From assembly GCF_020532645.1 (NCBI RefSeq), contig NZ_JAJAUZ010000006.1, forward strand, positions 124,001 to 188,000: DNA of 64,000 nucleotides, given 5' to 3'. Below, piece after piece: positions 8,172-16,939 of the stretch (position 1 is its first letter; every line of letters begins with the position of its first letter). Position numbers and translations under genes: made by a program. The DNA comes from Streptomyces bambusae (GTDB lineage: Bacteria > Actinomycetota > Actinomycetes > Streptomycetales > Streptomycetaceae). The notes beneath the pieces are model-generated. The model had not been told where the DNA came from and did not search any database. It was given only the letters and a program-made list of their open reading frames with translations.

Positions 8172-9218
8172 GTGCTGCGACTGCACTTCACCGCGGAGGA
8201 CCTGTCGCGGGTGAAGATCAACGTTCTGGGCCCGCTCGCGGAGACCGCCCTCGGCTTGTGGAACCTCCAACGGCGTGACGCCAAAGTGCTGTTCGGCGGC
8301 TGGCGGGCGCGCACGGGCCGGCTCGTCACCGGGGACGGGCCGTACGTCGCCACGTTCCTCGGCTCGCCGGCCGGGGGACTGGTGGACCTGTTCACCCTGC
8401 TGGGGGCCGCAGGCAGCATGGCCGAGGGGCTGGACCGGCTCCTCGGTGCACCGCAGGGGCGTCTGCGCGAGGAGTTCGCCGTCTGCTCGACCGCCGGCAG
8501 GCGACGGGCACCGTGGCTCTCCGGGCTGGTGGCCGCCGAGCGCCGGTCCGTGGAACGGCTCGCCGCCGCGCTGCAGGACTGCCACGAGGCGGCAGTCGCC
8601 TCGTACTGGGGACGCATCCACAGCCACCTGGACGGCGAGGTGGCGCTCCGGGGACGGCTGATGGTGCAGGGCGGGGTGACGGCACTGCTGGAGAGCCTGT
8701 GCCCGATGGCCCTCTGGAAGCCGCCCGTACTGGAGGTCCCCGACTACCGGCCGCTCTTCCACCCGGTCGCCGACTTCCACCTGGCGGGCCGCCCGCTGGT
8801 CCTGGCCCCGTCGGTGTTCTGCGGGCCGGTTCCGCAGCTGTTCGCCGGCCCGTACGCCGATGCCGTGGTCATGGTGTATCCGGCGCTGCACAATCCGGTC
8901 GACGCAGCCGGTCTGTGGGCTCCTCCCGGTGTAGCACGCCGGGCCGATGCCCCGGTGCCCCCTGCCCTGTCCGCGCTGCTCGGCCGCACCCGGGCGGTGG
9001 TGCTGTGCGTGATAGCCGACCATCCCGCGTGCACGACGACGCAGCTGGCCCGCAGGGCGGGGATATCACCGGCCAGCGCCAGCGAGCACGCCACCACCCT
9101 GCGCGGCGCCGGACTGACCGCCCTCACCAGGGAACGGAAGGCCGCCCTCCACACGCTGACCCATCTCGGACTCGCCCTCCTCAACACCGGCTCGCAGGGC
9201 GCCCCCGGAAGCGGCTGA
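8172..9218 (+). CDS. DUF5937-type ArsR-like winged-helix transcriptional regulator
   Basis: 348 residues beginning LRLHFTAEDLSRVKI, the typical opening of DUF5937 proteins, with a C-terminal winged helix (TTQLARRAGISPASASEH recognition region, about residues 293-310). The GTG at 8172 is preferred over the ATG at 8166 because GGGGGAG ends at 8165, leaving a normal 6-nt spacing; the ATG would have none. The N-terminal domain (about 200 residues) presumably senses an unknown ligand. It is divergent from a small secreted protein gene, and a GGGGCA repeat lies directly upstream. Target unknown. Confidence 0.8.
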   Translation: MLRLHFTAEDLSRVKINVLGPLAETALGLWNLQRRDAKVLFGGWRARTGRLVTGDGPYVATFLGSPAGGLVDLFTLLGAAGSMAEGLDRLLGAPQGRLREEFAVCSTAGRRRAPWLSGLVAAERRSVERLAAALQDCHEAAVASYWGRIHSHLDGEVALRGRLMVQGGVTALLESLCPMALWKPPVLEVPDYRPLFHPVADFHLAGRPLVLAPSVFCGPVPQLFAGPYADAVVMVYPALHNPVDAAGLWAPPGVARRADAPVPPALSALLGRTRAVVLCVIADHPACTTTQLARRAGISPASASEHATTLRGAGLTALTRERKAALHTLTHLGLALLNTGSQGAPGSG

Positions 9219-9462
9219 GCGTGGACCTCGGGGACCAGGACCGGAAGGTGCTCGTCGTCGTCCTCAGCCACACCCCCGGCGCCCCGGCGGACGCGGTGCC
9301 GAACGACGTGGCCGCCCTCGAGACCGTGGACGCCGCCGGCACGGACTGCGGCCCCGACGGGCGCCGCGTACGATCCTCCGAAGACCGGCCGGGTTCCGGA
9401 TGCCGAGCCTTCGGAGGGGCAGGCGCGGGTCATGGCGGTCACCCGGCTGGCAAGGAGGCGCT

Positions 9463-9948
9463 GTGACGGATCTCGACCCCTTCACCGATGATCTCGACGG
9501 CCCGGTGCACGTGGTCACCGCCGCGTCCGGCGGCGAGCGGGCGGGCTGCCTGGTGGGCTTCGCCTCGCAGTGCTCCATCGACCCGCCGAGGTTCACCGTA
9601 TGGCTGTCGACGGCCAACCGCACCTACCGCGTCGCGTGCCGGGCCGAGTACCTCACCGTGCACCTCCTCCGCCGGCAGGACCGTGCGCTCGCCGAGCTCT
9701 TCGGAGGGGAAACGGGCGACCGGACGGACAAGTTCGCGCAGGTCGCCTGGCGGGCGGGCACGTCGGGCAGTCCGGTCCTGGAGGTTCCCACCTGGTTCAC
9801 CGGCCGGATCGAGGGGCGCATCGACGGCGGCGACCACGTGGGCTTCCTCCTCGCACCCGTGGACGTGTGCCCGCCGTCCGAGGGCCCGCCGCCGCCCCTG
9901 CTCCGGTACCGCGAGCTGGCGGACCTGGAGGCCGGCCACCCGGCCTGA
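9463..9948 (+). CDS. Flavin-reductase-like FMN-binding split-barrel protein
   Basis: 161 residues. The GTG at 9463 follows AAGGAGG. The domain is the NAD(P)H:flavin reductase split barrel, with HVVTAASGGERAGCLVGFASQCSID near the N terminus, then TVWLSTANRTYRVA (flavin phosphate loop) and a final strand GFLLAPVDV. It is slightly short for the family (160-180). It probably binds FMN or F420 and could supply reduced flavin; the next gene is an F420-type LLM enzyme 54 bp downstream, so the two may be co-transcribed. The 244 bp upstream (9219-9462) show no convincing gene. Confidence 0.8.
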   Translation: MTDLDPFTDDLDGPVHVVTAASGGERAGCLVGFASQCSIDPPRFTVWLSTANRTYRVACRAEYLTVHLLRRQDRALAELFGGETGDRTDKFAQVAWRAGTSGSPVLEVPTWFTGRIEGRIDGGDHVGFLLAPVDVCPPSEGPPPPLLRYRELADLEAGHPA

Positions 9949-10002
9949 CGCGGCGGACACTCCGGTACGTTTCATCGGGGCCGCAGCGGTAAGGCGCCCC
10001 CC

Positions 10003-10968
10003 ATGGTGCGATTCGGGTACACGATGATGACCGAGCAGGCCGGGCCCAGGGAACTGGTCGGCCACGTGGTGGGCGCCGAGCGGGCGGGATTCGACTTCTC
10101 CGTCATCTCCGACCACTCCTTCCCCTGGCTGGAAGCCCAGGGACACGCGCCGTACGCATGGAGCGTCCTGGGCGCCGCCGCGCAGGCCACCACCCGTATC
10201 CCCCTCATGACGTACGTGACCTGCCCGACCTTCCGCTACCACCCCGCGGTGATCGCCCAGAAGGCCGCCACGATGCAGCTCCTGTCCCAGGGGCGCTTCC
10301 GGCTGGGCCTGGGCTCGGGCGAGAACCTCAACGAGCACATCGTCGGCGCGGGCTGGCCCGCGGCCCACGTCCGCCTGGACCTGCTCGAAGAGGCCGTGGA
10401 GATCATCCGCTCCCTGTTCGGCGGCGGGACCGTCAGCCACCACGGCGCTCACTTCGACGTCGAGAACGCCCGCCTCTGGGACCTCCCCGACGTTCCGCCC
10501 CCGATCGGGATCGCCGTGTCCGGAGACCGCTCCTGCGAGCTGGCGGGCCGCCACGGCGACCTGCTCATCGCCACCGAACCGAAGCAGGAGCTGCTGGCCG
10601 CCTTCGACGCCCACGGAGGCTCCGGCAAGCCGCGCGTGGGCCAGGTCCCCGTCTGCTACGACCCCGACCGCGACGCGGCCGTGGCCAGGGCGCACGACCA
10701 GTTCCGCTGGGCACTGGGCGGCTGGAAGGTCAACGCGGAACTCCCCGGTCCGGCCTCCTTCACCCAGGCCGCCCGGCACACCAGGCCGGAGGACGTCGCG
10801 GACGCCATCCCCTGCGGCGACGACGTGGACGCGTTCGTCGACGCGGTACGCCCCTACGCCGAAGCCGGCTTCACCGAGATCGCCCTGGTACAGATCGGCG
10901 GCGACCGGCAGGAACCCTTCCTGGACTGGGCCGCCACCAAGCTGCTCCCGGCCCTGGGCGAGCTGTGA
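10003..10968 (+). CDS. F420-dependent LLM-class oxidoreductase (TIGR03557-like)
   Basis: 321 residues, full length for the F420-dependent glucose-6-phosphate-dehydrogenase-like LLM subgroup. It opens RFGYTMMTEQAGPRELV, followed by SDHSFPW, TYVTCPTFRYHPAVIAQ, GLGSGENLNEH (the characteristic GSGE-LNEH motif) and GDLLIATEP. A TIM-barrel enzyme using F420 as hydride carrier; the substrate is not predictable. It lies between a flavin-reductase-like gene (54 bp upstream) and a HAD phosphatase (53 bp downstream), so a three-gene transcription unit is plausible. Confidence 0.88.
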   Translation: MVRFGYTMMTEQAGPRELVGHVVGAERAGFDFSVISDHSFPWLEAQGHAPYAWSVLGAAAQATTRIPLMTYVTCPTFRYHPAVIAQKAATMQLLSQGRFRLGLGSGENLNEHIVGAGWPAAHVRLDLLEEAVEIIRSLFGGGTVSHHGAHFDVENARLWDLPDVPPPIGIAVSGDRSCELAGRHGDLLIATEPKQELLAAFDAHGGSGKPRVGQVPVCYDPDRDAAVARAHDQFRWALGGWKVNAELPGPASFTQAARHTRPEDVADAIPCGDDVDAFVDAVRPYAEAGFTEIALVQIGGDRQEPFLDWAATKLLPALGEL

Positions 10969-11021
10969 GGGCGTCCGCCGCCGTGAGCGGCACCGAGAGC
11001 CGAGGACCACGGGAGGCGGAC

Positions 11022-11696
11022 ATGAACCGTGCCGCTCTGTTCGACGTCGACGGCACCCTCGCCGACACCAACCACCTGCACGTCGTCTGCTGGTGGGAGG
11101 CCCTGCGGCAGGCCGGGCACGACGTCGCGATGCACGACATCCACCGCGCGATCGGACTCCCCGGCGAGGACCTCCTCGCACACCTCCTCGGCGAGGACCG
11201 GGACCGGAGCGAGGACGACGGGCTCGGCGCCGCCCACACCACCCTCTACGGGACGTACTTCGACCGCCTGCCCCCGCTGGACTCGGCGGGCGACCTCCTG
11301 CGCGAACTCGACGGACGGGGCTGGCGGGTCGTGCTCGTGACCTCCGCCGGGGACGACGAACTCGGCGCCCTCAGACGGGCCGTCGACGCCGACGACGCCA
11401 TCACCGCGACGGCGAGCTCCGACGACGTCGAGGAGGGCAAGCCCGCACCGGACCCGGTGCACCACGCCCTCGACCTCGCCGACGCACCCGCGCACAGTGC
11501 CGTGTTCGTCGGCGACACCGTCTGGGACATGCAGGCCGCCTCCCGCGCCGGCGTCACGTGTGTGGGGCTGCTCAGCGGCGGCATCCCGCAGCGCGACCTC
11601 GAAGCGGCCGGCGCCCGGGCCGTCTACCGGCACCCCGCCGACCTGCTCGCCCACCTCGACACCAGCCCGTTCAACGCGGGCCGCACGGCGGCCTGA
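11022..11696 (+). CDS. HAD-superfamily hydrolase (phosphoglycolate-phosphatase-like)
   Basis: 224 residues with all four HAD motifs: DVDGT (Asp8/Asp10) at the N terminus, VTSAG (motif II), EEGKPAPDP (motif III Lys) and VGDTVWDMQAA (motif IV). A C1 helical cap lies between motifs I and II, as in the beta-phosphoglucomutase/phosphoglycolate phosphatase branch. The ATG at 11022 follows GGGAGG. It should dephosphorylate a small phosphoester in the cytosol; no neighbour fixes the substrate. Confidence 0.88.
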   Translation: MNRAALFDVDGTLADTNHLHVVCWWEALRQAGHDVAMHDIHRAIGLPGEDLLAHLLGEDRDRSEDDGLGAAHTTLYGTYFDRLPPLDSAGDLLRELDGRGWRVVLVTSAGDDELGALRRAVDADDAITATASSDDVEEGKPAPDPVHHALDLADAPAHSAVFVGDTVWDMQAASRAGVTCVGLLSGGIPQRDLEAAGARAVYRHPADLLAHLDTSPFNAGRTAA

Positions 11697-11736
11697 GTGT
11701 CACCGCGCTGCCCGGGTGGCGTCGGGGGATCCGGGA

Positions 11737-11763
11737 CGTGCCCAACGTGCCCAACGTGCCCAG
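11737..11763 (+). repeat. Three tandem 9-bp repeats in a promoter region
   Basis: CGTGCCCAA occurs at 11737-11745 and 11746-11754, then CGTGCCCAG at 11755-11763, ending a few bases before a TTGACT (11768-11773) that could serve as a -35 element for the lipoprotein gene at 11830. It could be a regulator-binding array or simple slippage. Confidence 0.6.
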
Positions 11764-11829
11764 GGAATTGACTGTTCGTCATTTTGTTAGGCTCGGCGCT
11801 CTTTGATCATTCTTTGTGAGGGAGCACCC

Positions 11830-13248
11830 ATGCGCGTGACGAAGACGACGGCCGCTCTGGCCGCCGTGCTGACGGCCGCCCTGCTGGCCGGCTGCAGCGA
11901 CGCGCCGAGCACGGACGACACCCGCCGTCCCGGCGGCACGGCGAGCGGGGACGCGAAGCCACCGGCCAGACTGGCCGTGCCGCCGGCCTACGACGGTGCC
12001 GAGGGGTGGGACGAGTCCCTGCCCTGGGTCCCGGAGCACGCGGAGCCGCCCGTGGCGGTCCTGCCGGGTGCCGCGGCGGTGGCCGTGCTGACGGTGGGTG
12101 ACGCCGGCGGCTTCGCCGTGCGGACCAGGGCCGCCGGCACCGGAAAGGTCCTCTGGACCTCGGCGGTCTGGACCCCGCCGCTGCCGCTGGAGTACGCGGA
12201 CAAGGACGACATCCCCACCGTGCTCGGCGTCGAGCAGGACGGCCGGAGGTTCGTCGTCGTGTCCGCGCACGGCACGGTCGGCAAGGACGACCTGCACGAG
12301 GGCACCGAGGTGATCCGCCTCGCCGTCTTCGACGCCGCCGACGGCCCCGCCACCGGCCGCAAGCCGCTGCGGGAGATCGACGTGCCCGTGCAGGTGAAGG
12401 CGGACAACGACGGCTGGCGGGTGAGCGCGGACGGCGGCCGGGTCCTGGTCGCCCACGGCGGCCACGGCCGCTACCCGAGGTGGGGGTCCGCCGTCGACCT
12501 GGCCAGCGGCAAGGTCACCTCGTACGGGCACCCCGCCGGGCTGCTGAAGCAGTGCGAAGGGAAGTCCCTGGAATGCGGCTGGAGCCGCGTGGTCGCAGCC
12601 GGCCCGAAGGGCCCGCTGGTCGGCCTCGGCCACGGTTTCGGCGTCCCGGGCGTCTGGTTCAGCGACGCCGTTCTGCCGCCGGGTGCCGCGCGCACGGGCT
12701 CCTTCGGCTTCTCCGAGGCCTGGAACGGTGACGTCTACGGCGTGGCCGGCGGCCGGTTCGTCGCCCAGTGGCACGGCACCGAGAAGAACGGTTCGGACGG
12801 GCCGACCGTGTGGTCCGTGCACGAGGTCGGCTCCGGCAGCCTGCTCGCCCGGACCGAGTGCGCCTACGAGGAGTTCCCCACCGGCACCTCCCAGGGCAAC
12901 TCCCGCGACTACCCGGTCGTCGCCTCGCCCTCGGGCCGCTTCCTCGCCGCCGGCCCCGTCGCCTTCGACCTGGAGCGCAAGCAGGGCGTCTGCCTGCAGG
13001 GCGACGGCAACCGCAAGACGATCGCGGTGGGCGCCATCGCCGATGACGGCACCGCCTACGGCACGGTCGAGGGCGACGCCTCCGACCGGGTGACCGTGCG
13101 GCTCGACCTGAGGACGGCGACCGGTGACGCCAAGGTGCTGGGCGCCGGGGTCGAGATCCCGCAGCACACCTCGGCGGCCGGCTCGGGCCTCTTCGTCACC
13201 CGTGACGAGAACGAGAACCTGCTCGTCGCAGGGCGTCCGCTCCGCTGA
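11830..13248 (+). CDS. Exported lipoprotein with PQQ/WD-like beta-propeller
   Basis: 472 residues with a lipoprotein signal (MRVTKTTAAL..., lipobox LLAGC, Cys22 as the lipidated residue). The rest alternates short beta blades of the type PxLVLGxEQDGRRFVVVSAHG and SADGGRVLVAHGGHG, consistent with an outer-face beta-propeller. ATG 11830 has GGGAG about eight bases upstream; an in-frame TTG at 11803 is not favoured. A TTGACT box and a 9-bp triple repeat lie about 60-90 bp upstream. A similar propeller lipoprotein is encoded on the opposite strand at 14585. Role unknown, probably protein or ligand scaffolding on the cell surface. Confidence 0.8.
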   Translation: MRVTKTTAALAAVLTAALLAGCSDAPSTDDTRRPGGTASGDAKPPARLAVPPAYDGAEGWDESLPWVPEHAEPPVAVLPGAAAVAVLTVGDAGGFAVRTRAAGTGKVLWTSAVWTPPLPLEYADKDDIPTVLGVEQDGRRFVVVSAHGTVGKDDLHEGTEVIRLAVFDAADGPATGRKPLREIDVPVQVKADNDGWRVSADGGRVLVAHGGHGRYPRWGSAVDLASGKVTSYGHPAGLLKQCEGKSLECGWSRVVAAGPKGPLVGLGHGFGVPGVWFSDAVLPPGAARTGSFGFSEAWNGDVYGVAGGRFVAQWHGTEKNGSDGPTVWSVHEVGSGSLLARTECAYEEFPTGTSQGNSRDYPVVASPSGRFLAAGPVAFDLERKQGVCLQGDGNRKTIAVGAIADDGTAYGTVEGDASDRVTVRLDLRTATGDAKVLGAGVEIPQHTSAAGSGLFVTRDENENLLVAGRPLR

Positions 13249-13356
13249 CCCCGGCCGGCACCGGACCGGGCCGGGTGGAGTTGCGGGGCGGGGACGCGGG
13301 CAGGCGCAGGGTCGGGGTCGGGGTGCGTTGTCCGGCGAGTGCGAGAGGAGGTGGGG

Positions 13357-13761
13357 ATGGAATCCGCGGTACGACGACACTGTGAGTGCGGTGGTGCGGG
13401 TGCACCCGCACGGGCGCGGGACGAGGTGCACGGCCTCGTGGAGGACGTGCTGCTGTCCGGCCACCGGGTCCCGGCCGAGGCGGAGGCCGCCGCCCTGCTG
13501 GTGGTGAGTGAGCTGGTCACCAACGCGGTCCGCCACACCCGCGGCCCCTGCGCCCTGGACGTCACCTGGGCGCCGGACGGCATCGACATCGACGTCACCG
13601 ACACCAGCTCCACCCCGCCCCGTCTGCGTCCGCTGGACCCGTCCGGGGCCGAGGGCGGCTACGGCTGGCGCATCGTCCGGACCCTGGCCTCCGAGGTGGC
13701 CGTGCGCCCGGTGCGCGGGAACGGCAAGACGGTCCACGCCCATGTGCCGCTGTCGGCATGA
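13357..13761 (+). CDS. RsbW-like histidine-kinase-fold ATPase (anti-sigma/regulatory)
   Basis: 134 residues, a stand-alone HATPase_c domain. The N box is SELVTNAVRH, followed by an ITDTS-like acidic strand (DVTDTS) and the G box GGYGWRIV. ATG 13357 is preceded by AGGAGG. Streptomyces encodes dozens of these anti-sigma-factor/serine-kinase-type ATPases, which usually act with an anti-anti-sigma STAS partner; none is adjacent here. The next gene is a DUF5709 protein. Confidence 0.88.
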   Translation: MESAVRRHCECGGAGAPARARDEVHGLVEDVLLSGHRVPAEAEAAALLVVSELVTNAVRHTRGPCALDVTWAPDGIDIDVTDTSSTPPRLRPLDPSGAEGGYGWRIVRTLASEVAVRPVRGNGKTVHAHVPLSA

Positions 13762-13931
13762 GGCCCGCCGGACCACCGGCCCGCACCGCCTGGCGTGCGG
13801 GTCCGGATTCGGGGAAGACGCGTGTCCGAGCGGAGTCCGTCCGGGCGCCGGACGGTCCGCGGCAGGACTTCGTACGGTCCGCCCCGACGCGCGAACGGCG
13901 GCCGGAGAGCTTCGGAAGGGAGGCGCAGCCC

Positions 13932-14459
13932 ATGAGCGAGAGCGAAGCCCGGGGCGACGACGTGTACCAGCCGGCGGAGGAAGCCGAGCCCGGCGAGTTG
14001 CAGCCGGACATGGCGAACGCCCTCGGCGAACCGGACCTGGACCAGACCCTGGACACCGGCTACGCGCCGCCTTCGCGTCCCCGTGCGGTCGCCCGGCACG
14101 GCACCACCGCCGGGGAGCAGTACGCCGGGGAAACCCTCGACCAGCGGCTCGCGCAGGAGGAGCCGGAACCGGCCGGTGGCGATGCGTACCGCGGTTCGGA
14201 AGCCGTTCCGGGAGAGGACCTGCCCGCCGCCGACGGGCACGGCGGCGACGGCCGGGAGGAGGACATGAGCGGCGATCCGCACGGCGACGCGTCCACGGCG
14301 GGCCGGGAACGGTCCGGCCGGATGACCTCGGCCGGGGAAGGCCCGCCGGATCGGCACATCGCCGTCCTGGCCCGCGACGCCGGGGTCGACGGCGGAGCCG
14401 CCTCCGCGGAGGAGGCGGCCGTGCACGTGATCGAGGAAGCACCGGGCGAGCGACCGTAG
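13932..14459 (+). CDS. DUF5709 family protein
   Basis: 175 residues, acidic and probably disordered, carrying the family hallmark DQTLDTGYAPPSRP (residues 36-49) followed by GETLDQRLAQEEPE and the C-terminal AEEAAVHVIEE. No signal peptide or membrane segment. ATG 13932 follows a GGGAGG. The family is abundant in Streptomyces, linked by others to stress or sporulation-associated loci, but its biochemical role is unknown. Confidence 0.8.
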   Translation: MSESEARGDDVYQPAEEAEPGELQPDMANALGEPDLDQTLDTGYAPPSRPRAVARHGTTAGEQYAGETLDQRLAQEEPEPAGGDAYRGSEAVPGEDLPAADGHGGDGREEDMSGDPHGDASTAGRERSGRMTSAGEGPPDRHIAVLARDAGVDGGAASAEEAAVHVIEEAPGERP

Positions 14460-14549
14460 CCGTACGGCCCTCCTGCGGATCGCCGTCACCGGCACCGCCC
14501 TTCCCGGCCCTCCGCCCGAACCCGAACGGCTTGAGCAGCCCCGCCGGAC

Positions 14550-14577
14550 CCCCGGCCCCCTGAACCGGGGGCCGGGG
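14550..14577. terminator. Bidirectional hairpin terminator
   Basis: A perfect 11-bp stem, CCCCGGCCCCC (14550-14560) with 14567-14577 and a 6-nt loop, lies between the convergent DUF5709 gene and the lipoprotein gene at 14585. Confidence 0.8.
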
Positions 14578-14584
14578 CACCCCG

Positions 14585-15982
14585 TCAGACGGGCTGGGCG
14601 GCGAAGACGAAGAGGCCCCCGGCGCTGCGCACGGTGGCGTACCCGTTCGTCGTGAACTGCGGCATCTCCTGGATTCCGGAGGTCAGCAGCTTCTTGTCGC
14701 GGGCGTCGAGCGCGGCCCCGACGCCGTCCAGGTACGCGTAGAGGACGCCGTTGCCCGGGAGGGCGCGCGGCGTGATGCTCACCTCGTCCGCGGCCTGGCG
14801 CCACAGCTCCTTGCCGGTCTCCGTGTTCCAGGCGACCGCGCCCTTGCCGTACTGCACCACGGCGGTCTTGCCGTCCGGGGAGACGGCGAGGCCGTCGTCG
14901 TCGCCGGTGCCGTTGGTGTCGATGCCCGGCCCCTCGGCGAGCCGCCGGCCGCTCTTGACGTCGATCAGCGTCATGACCGCGTTGGAATCGCCGTACGAGG
15001 ACCATTCGAGGAGGGCCTTGTCGCCCTGGAACGGCATCAGCCGCGCGCTGGTCGCCGTGGTCGAGGTGACCAGCTTGGCGATGGCGGCCGGCGGCGCGAG
15101 GTCCTTGGTGTTCCACGCCTTCTTGCCCGTGCGGATGTCCGTGGCGGTCAGCCAACGGGCGTAGGGCTGGAAGGAGATGTCCTGCTCCGAGGAGTAGCCG
15201 AGCCCGGGACCGACCGCATCCTTGAGATCGAGGTGCGAGGCCTTGGTGGTCAGGGTCTCCCCGTCGCCGATCGGGATGAACTTTGCGCCGTCGAAGTCGC
15301 TGGTGTCCACGACGAAGCCGTGCCGGACCTGTGTGGACATGTGGGTGTCGCCGTCGAAGGAGGAGCTGCCCAGCTTCTCGCCGGACGGCGCGTACATGGT
15401 CAGCACGGTCTGGGTCGAGGCCTTCTTCAGGCCGCCCGCCGGGGTGTCGACACGATGGCGGACCAGCAGGGCCGGTGAACCGTCCCGCCACTCGCCCACC
15501 TGCACGAGCGCCGTCGCGTGGGAGGACGTGGAGCCGCTGCCCTCCGCGGGGAGCGGGAACTCGAACTTCTTGCGCAACTGGCCGCTCTTGGCGTCGAAGA
15601 GCCGGGCGGTGAGGGTGCTCGTGCCCTCCTGCCCGTTGCGGTAGCCGGTGACGATGACGGCGTCCCCGACCGTGCAGACACTGCGGTCCGACGAGTCCCC
15701 GTCGGACGCCTTGCCCGCGCAGTTCCCCGCCTCACGGTCCGTCAGGCTCCACACCGGCTGAGCGGCCAGTCCGGGCACCGGCTTGCCCTGGTAGGCGGGG
15801 CGCTTCGGCGTCGCGGGCGCGGACTCCGTGGCCTTCCCCTTCTCCCCGCCGCCGGCCTTGGCATCGGCGTCCGCTCCTCCGGAGCACCCGGTCACCAGCC
15901 CCGTGGTGAGCACCAGACCGAGCGCCACGGTCGTGCGTATGCGATTCAACTTTCTTGCCCGTCTTCCCTCTTGAGTGATCAC
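14585..15982 (-). CDS. Exported lipoprotein with PQQ-like beta-propeller
   Basis: 465 residues from GTG 15982 or 454 from TTG 15949. The later start gives a more typical leader (NRIRTTVALG, lipobox LVTGC) but I see no decisive ribosome binding site. PQQ-type blades are clear: GKKAWNTKDLAPPAA, KSGRRLAEGPG, SPDGKTAVVQYG and WNTETGKELWRQAADE. The mature N terminus is a low-complexity Ala/Asp/Lys linker. Probably a surface-anchored propeller; partner unknown. It resembles the + strand lipoprotein at 11830 in design but not closely in sequence. Confidence 0.8.
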   Translation of the reverse strand: MITQEGRRARKLNRIRTTVALGLVLTTGLVTGCSGGADADAKAGGGEKGKATESAPATPKRPAYQGKPVPGLAAQPVWSLTDREAGNCAGKASDGDSSDRSVCTVGDAVIVTGYRNGQEGTSTLTARLFDAKSGQLRKKFEFPLPAEGSGSTSSHATALVQVGEWRDGSPALLVRHRVDTPAGGLKKASTQTVLTMYAPSGEKLGSSSFDGDTHMSTQVRHGFVVDTSDFDGAKFIPIGDGETLTTKASHLDLKDAVGPGLGYSSEQDISFQPYARWLTATDIRTGKKAWNTKDLAPPAAIAKLVTSTTATSARLMPFQGDKALLEWSSYGDSNAVMTLIDVKSGRRLAEGPGIDTNGTGDDDGLAVSPDGKTAVVQYGKGAVAWNTETGKELWRQAADEVSITPRALPGNGVLYAYLDGVGAALDARDKKLLTSGIQEMPQFTTNGYATVRSAGGLFVFAAQPV

Positions 15983-16107
15983 GCCCAGCGGACCACCTTA
16001 CTTCGATCAAGATCCGCTGAGCTCCGCGGCTGAATCCACGGAGGGGTGGCCCGGGGTGGTGGGCGTGGCGTGCGGATTTGTGCGGGCCGTGCGGTCATGA
16101 TGGCGCA

Positions 16108-16743
16108 GTGCGACTTGATCACGTGTCCTATGCGGTGGCCCGCGACAGCTTCGTCTCGACCGTCCAGTGGATCGGATCGGCCCTCGGCGCCGGGTTCGTC
16201 GACGGGGGCGTGCACCCGCGGTTCGGCACCCGCAATTTCATTCTCCCGCTGAGCGGCGGCACCTTCGTCGAGGTCGTCACCACACTCGACCACCCCGCCG
16301 CCGACCGGGCACCCTTCGGCCAGGCGGTCGCGCGCCGCGCCGCCGAGGGCGGCGGCTGGCTCGGCTGGGTGGTCTCCGTCGACGACATGGCTCCGGTCGA
16401 GGCCCGGCTCGGCCGCACTTCGTCCGAGGGCCACCGGGTCCGCCCCGACGGGTTCGACCTGAGGTGGAGGCAGATCGGCCTGCTGGAGCTGATGGAGGAC
16501 CCGCAGCTGCCCTACTTCCTGCAGTGGCTGGTGCCCGACGAGCAGCGCCCGTGCGCCGACCCGCGCACCTCCACCACCATCCACGGTGTCTCCATCGCCG
16601 GCGACGCCGCCTCCATCGCCGAATTCCTCGGTGAGCCGGCCGACCATCCCCTCGACCAGATCGACGTCACCTGGGTCGAGGACGAGGAGCCGGGCCTGGT
16701 CTCGGTCGAGTTCGCCACCGCCCGCGGGCCGGTCACGATCTGA
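16108..16743 (+). CDS. Glyoxalase-like (VOC superfamily) protein
   Basis: 211 residues. The GTG at 16108 gives the start RLDHVSYAVARDS, the usual first strand of a VOC domain with its metal-site His. GTRNFILPLSGGTFVEVV supplies a metal Glu, and the second half repeats the fold (STTIHGVSIAGDA ... VSVEFATARGP). It matches the glyoxalase-like PF13468 type. Substrate unknown; it stands alone between the lipoprotein gene (-) and the DUF5685 gene. Confidence 0.8.
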   Translation: MRLDHVSYAVARDSFVSTVQWIGSALGAGFVDGGVHPRFGTRNFILPLSGGTFVEVVTTLDHPAADRAPFGQAVARRAAEGGGWLGWVVSVDDMAPVEARLGRTSSEGHRVRPDGFDLRWRQIGLLELMEDPQLPYFLQWLVPDEQRPCADPRTSTTIHGVSIAGDAASIAEFLGEPADHPLDQIDVTWVEDEEPGLVSVEFATARGPVTI

Positions 16744-16939
16744 CGGACCGGTCCCGCGGGCGGACCCGGTGCGACGTCTCTCGGCAGGCACTCCCCGGAG
16801 GGGAACCATTTAGGATGTCGGCCGCGTGTTGATGTCACGTGCGGTTGACGTCGTGCCGCGCGGCTCGTGTGCGGTCCTGCGCCCGTGATCCGTCCGGCCG
16901 GGCGCGTCCGGGTGGCTGTTCCTGTGGGGGAGAAGTTCG

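Noticed and set aside
9219-9462. Possible short gene between the DUF5937 regulator and the flavin-reductase-like gene
   Set aside because: The plus-strand frame lacks a ribosome binding site and any recognisable motif, and its second half is low-complexity.
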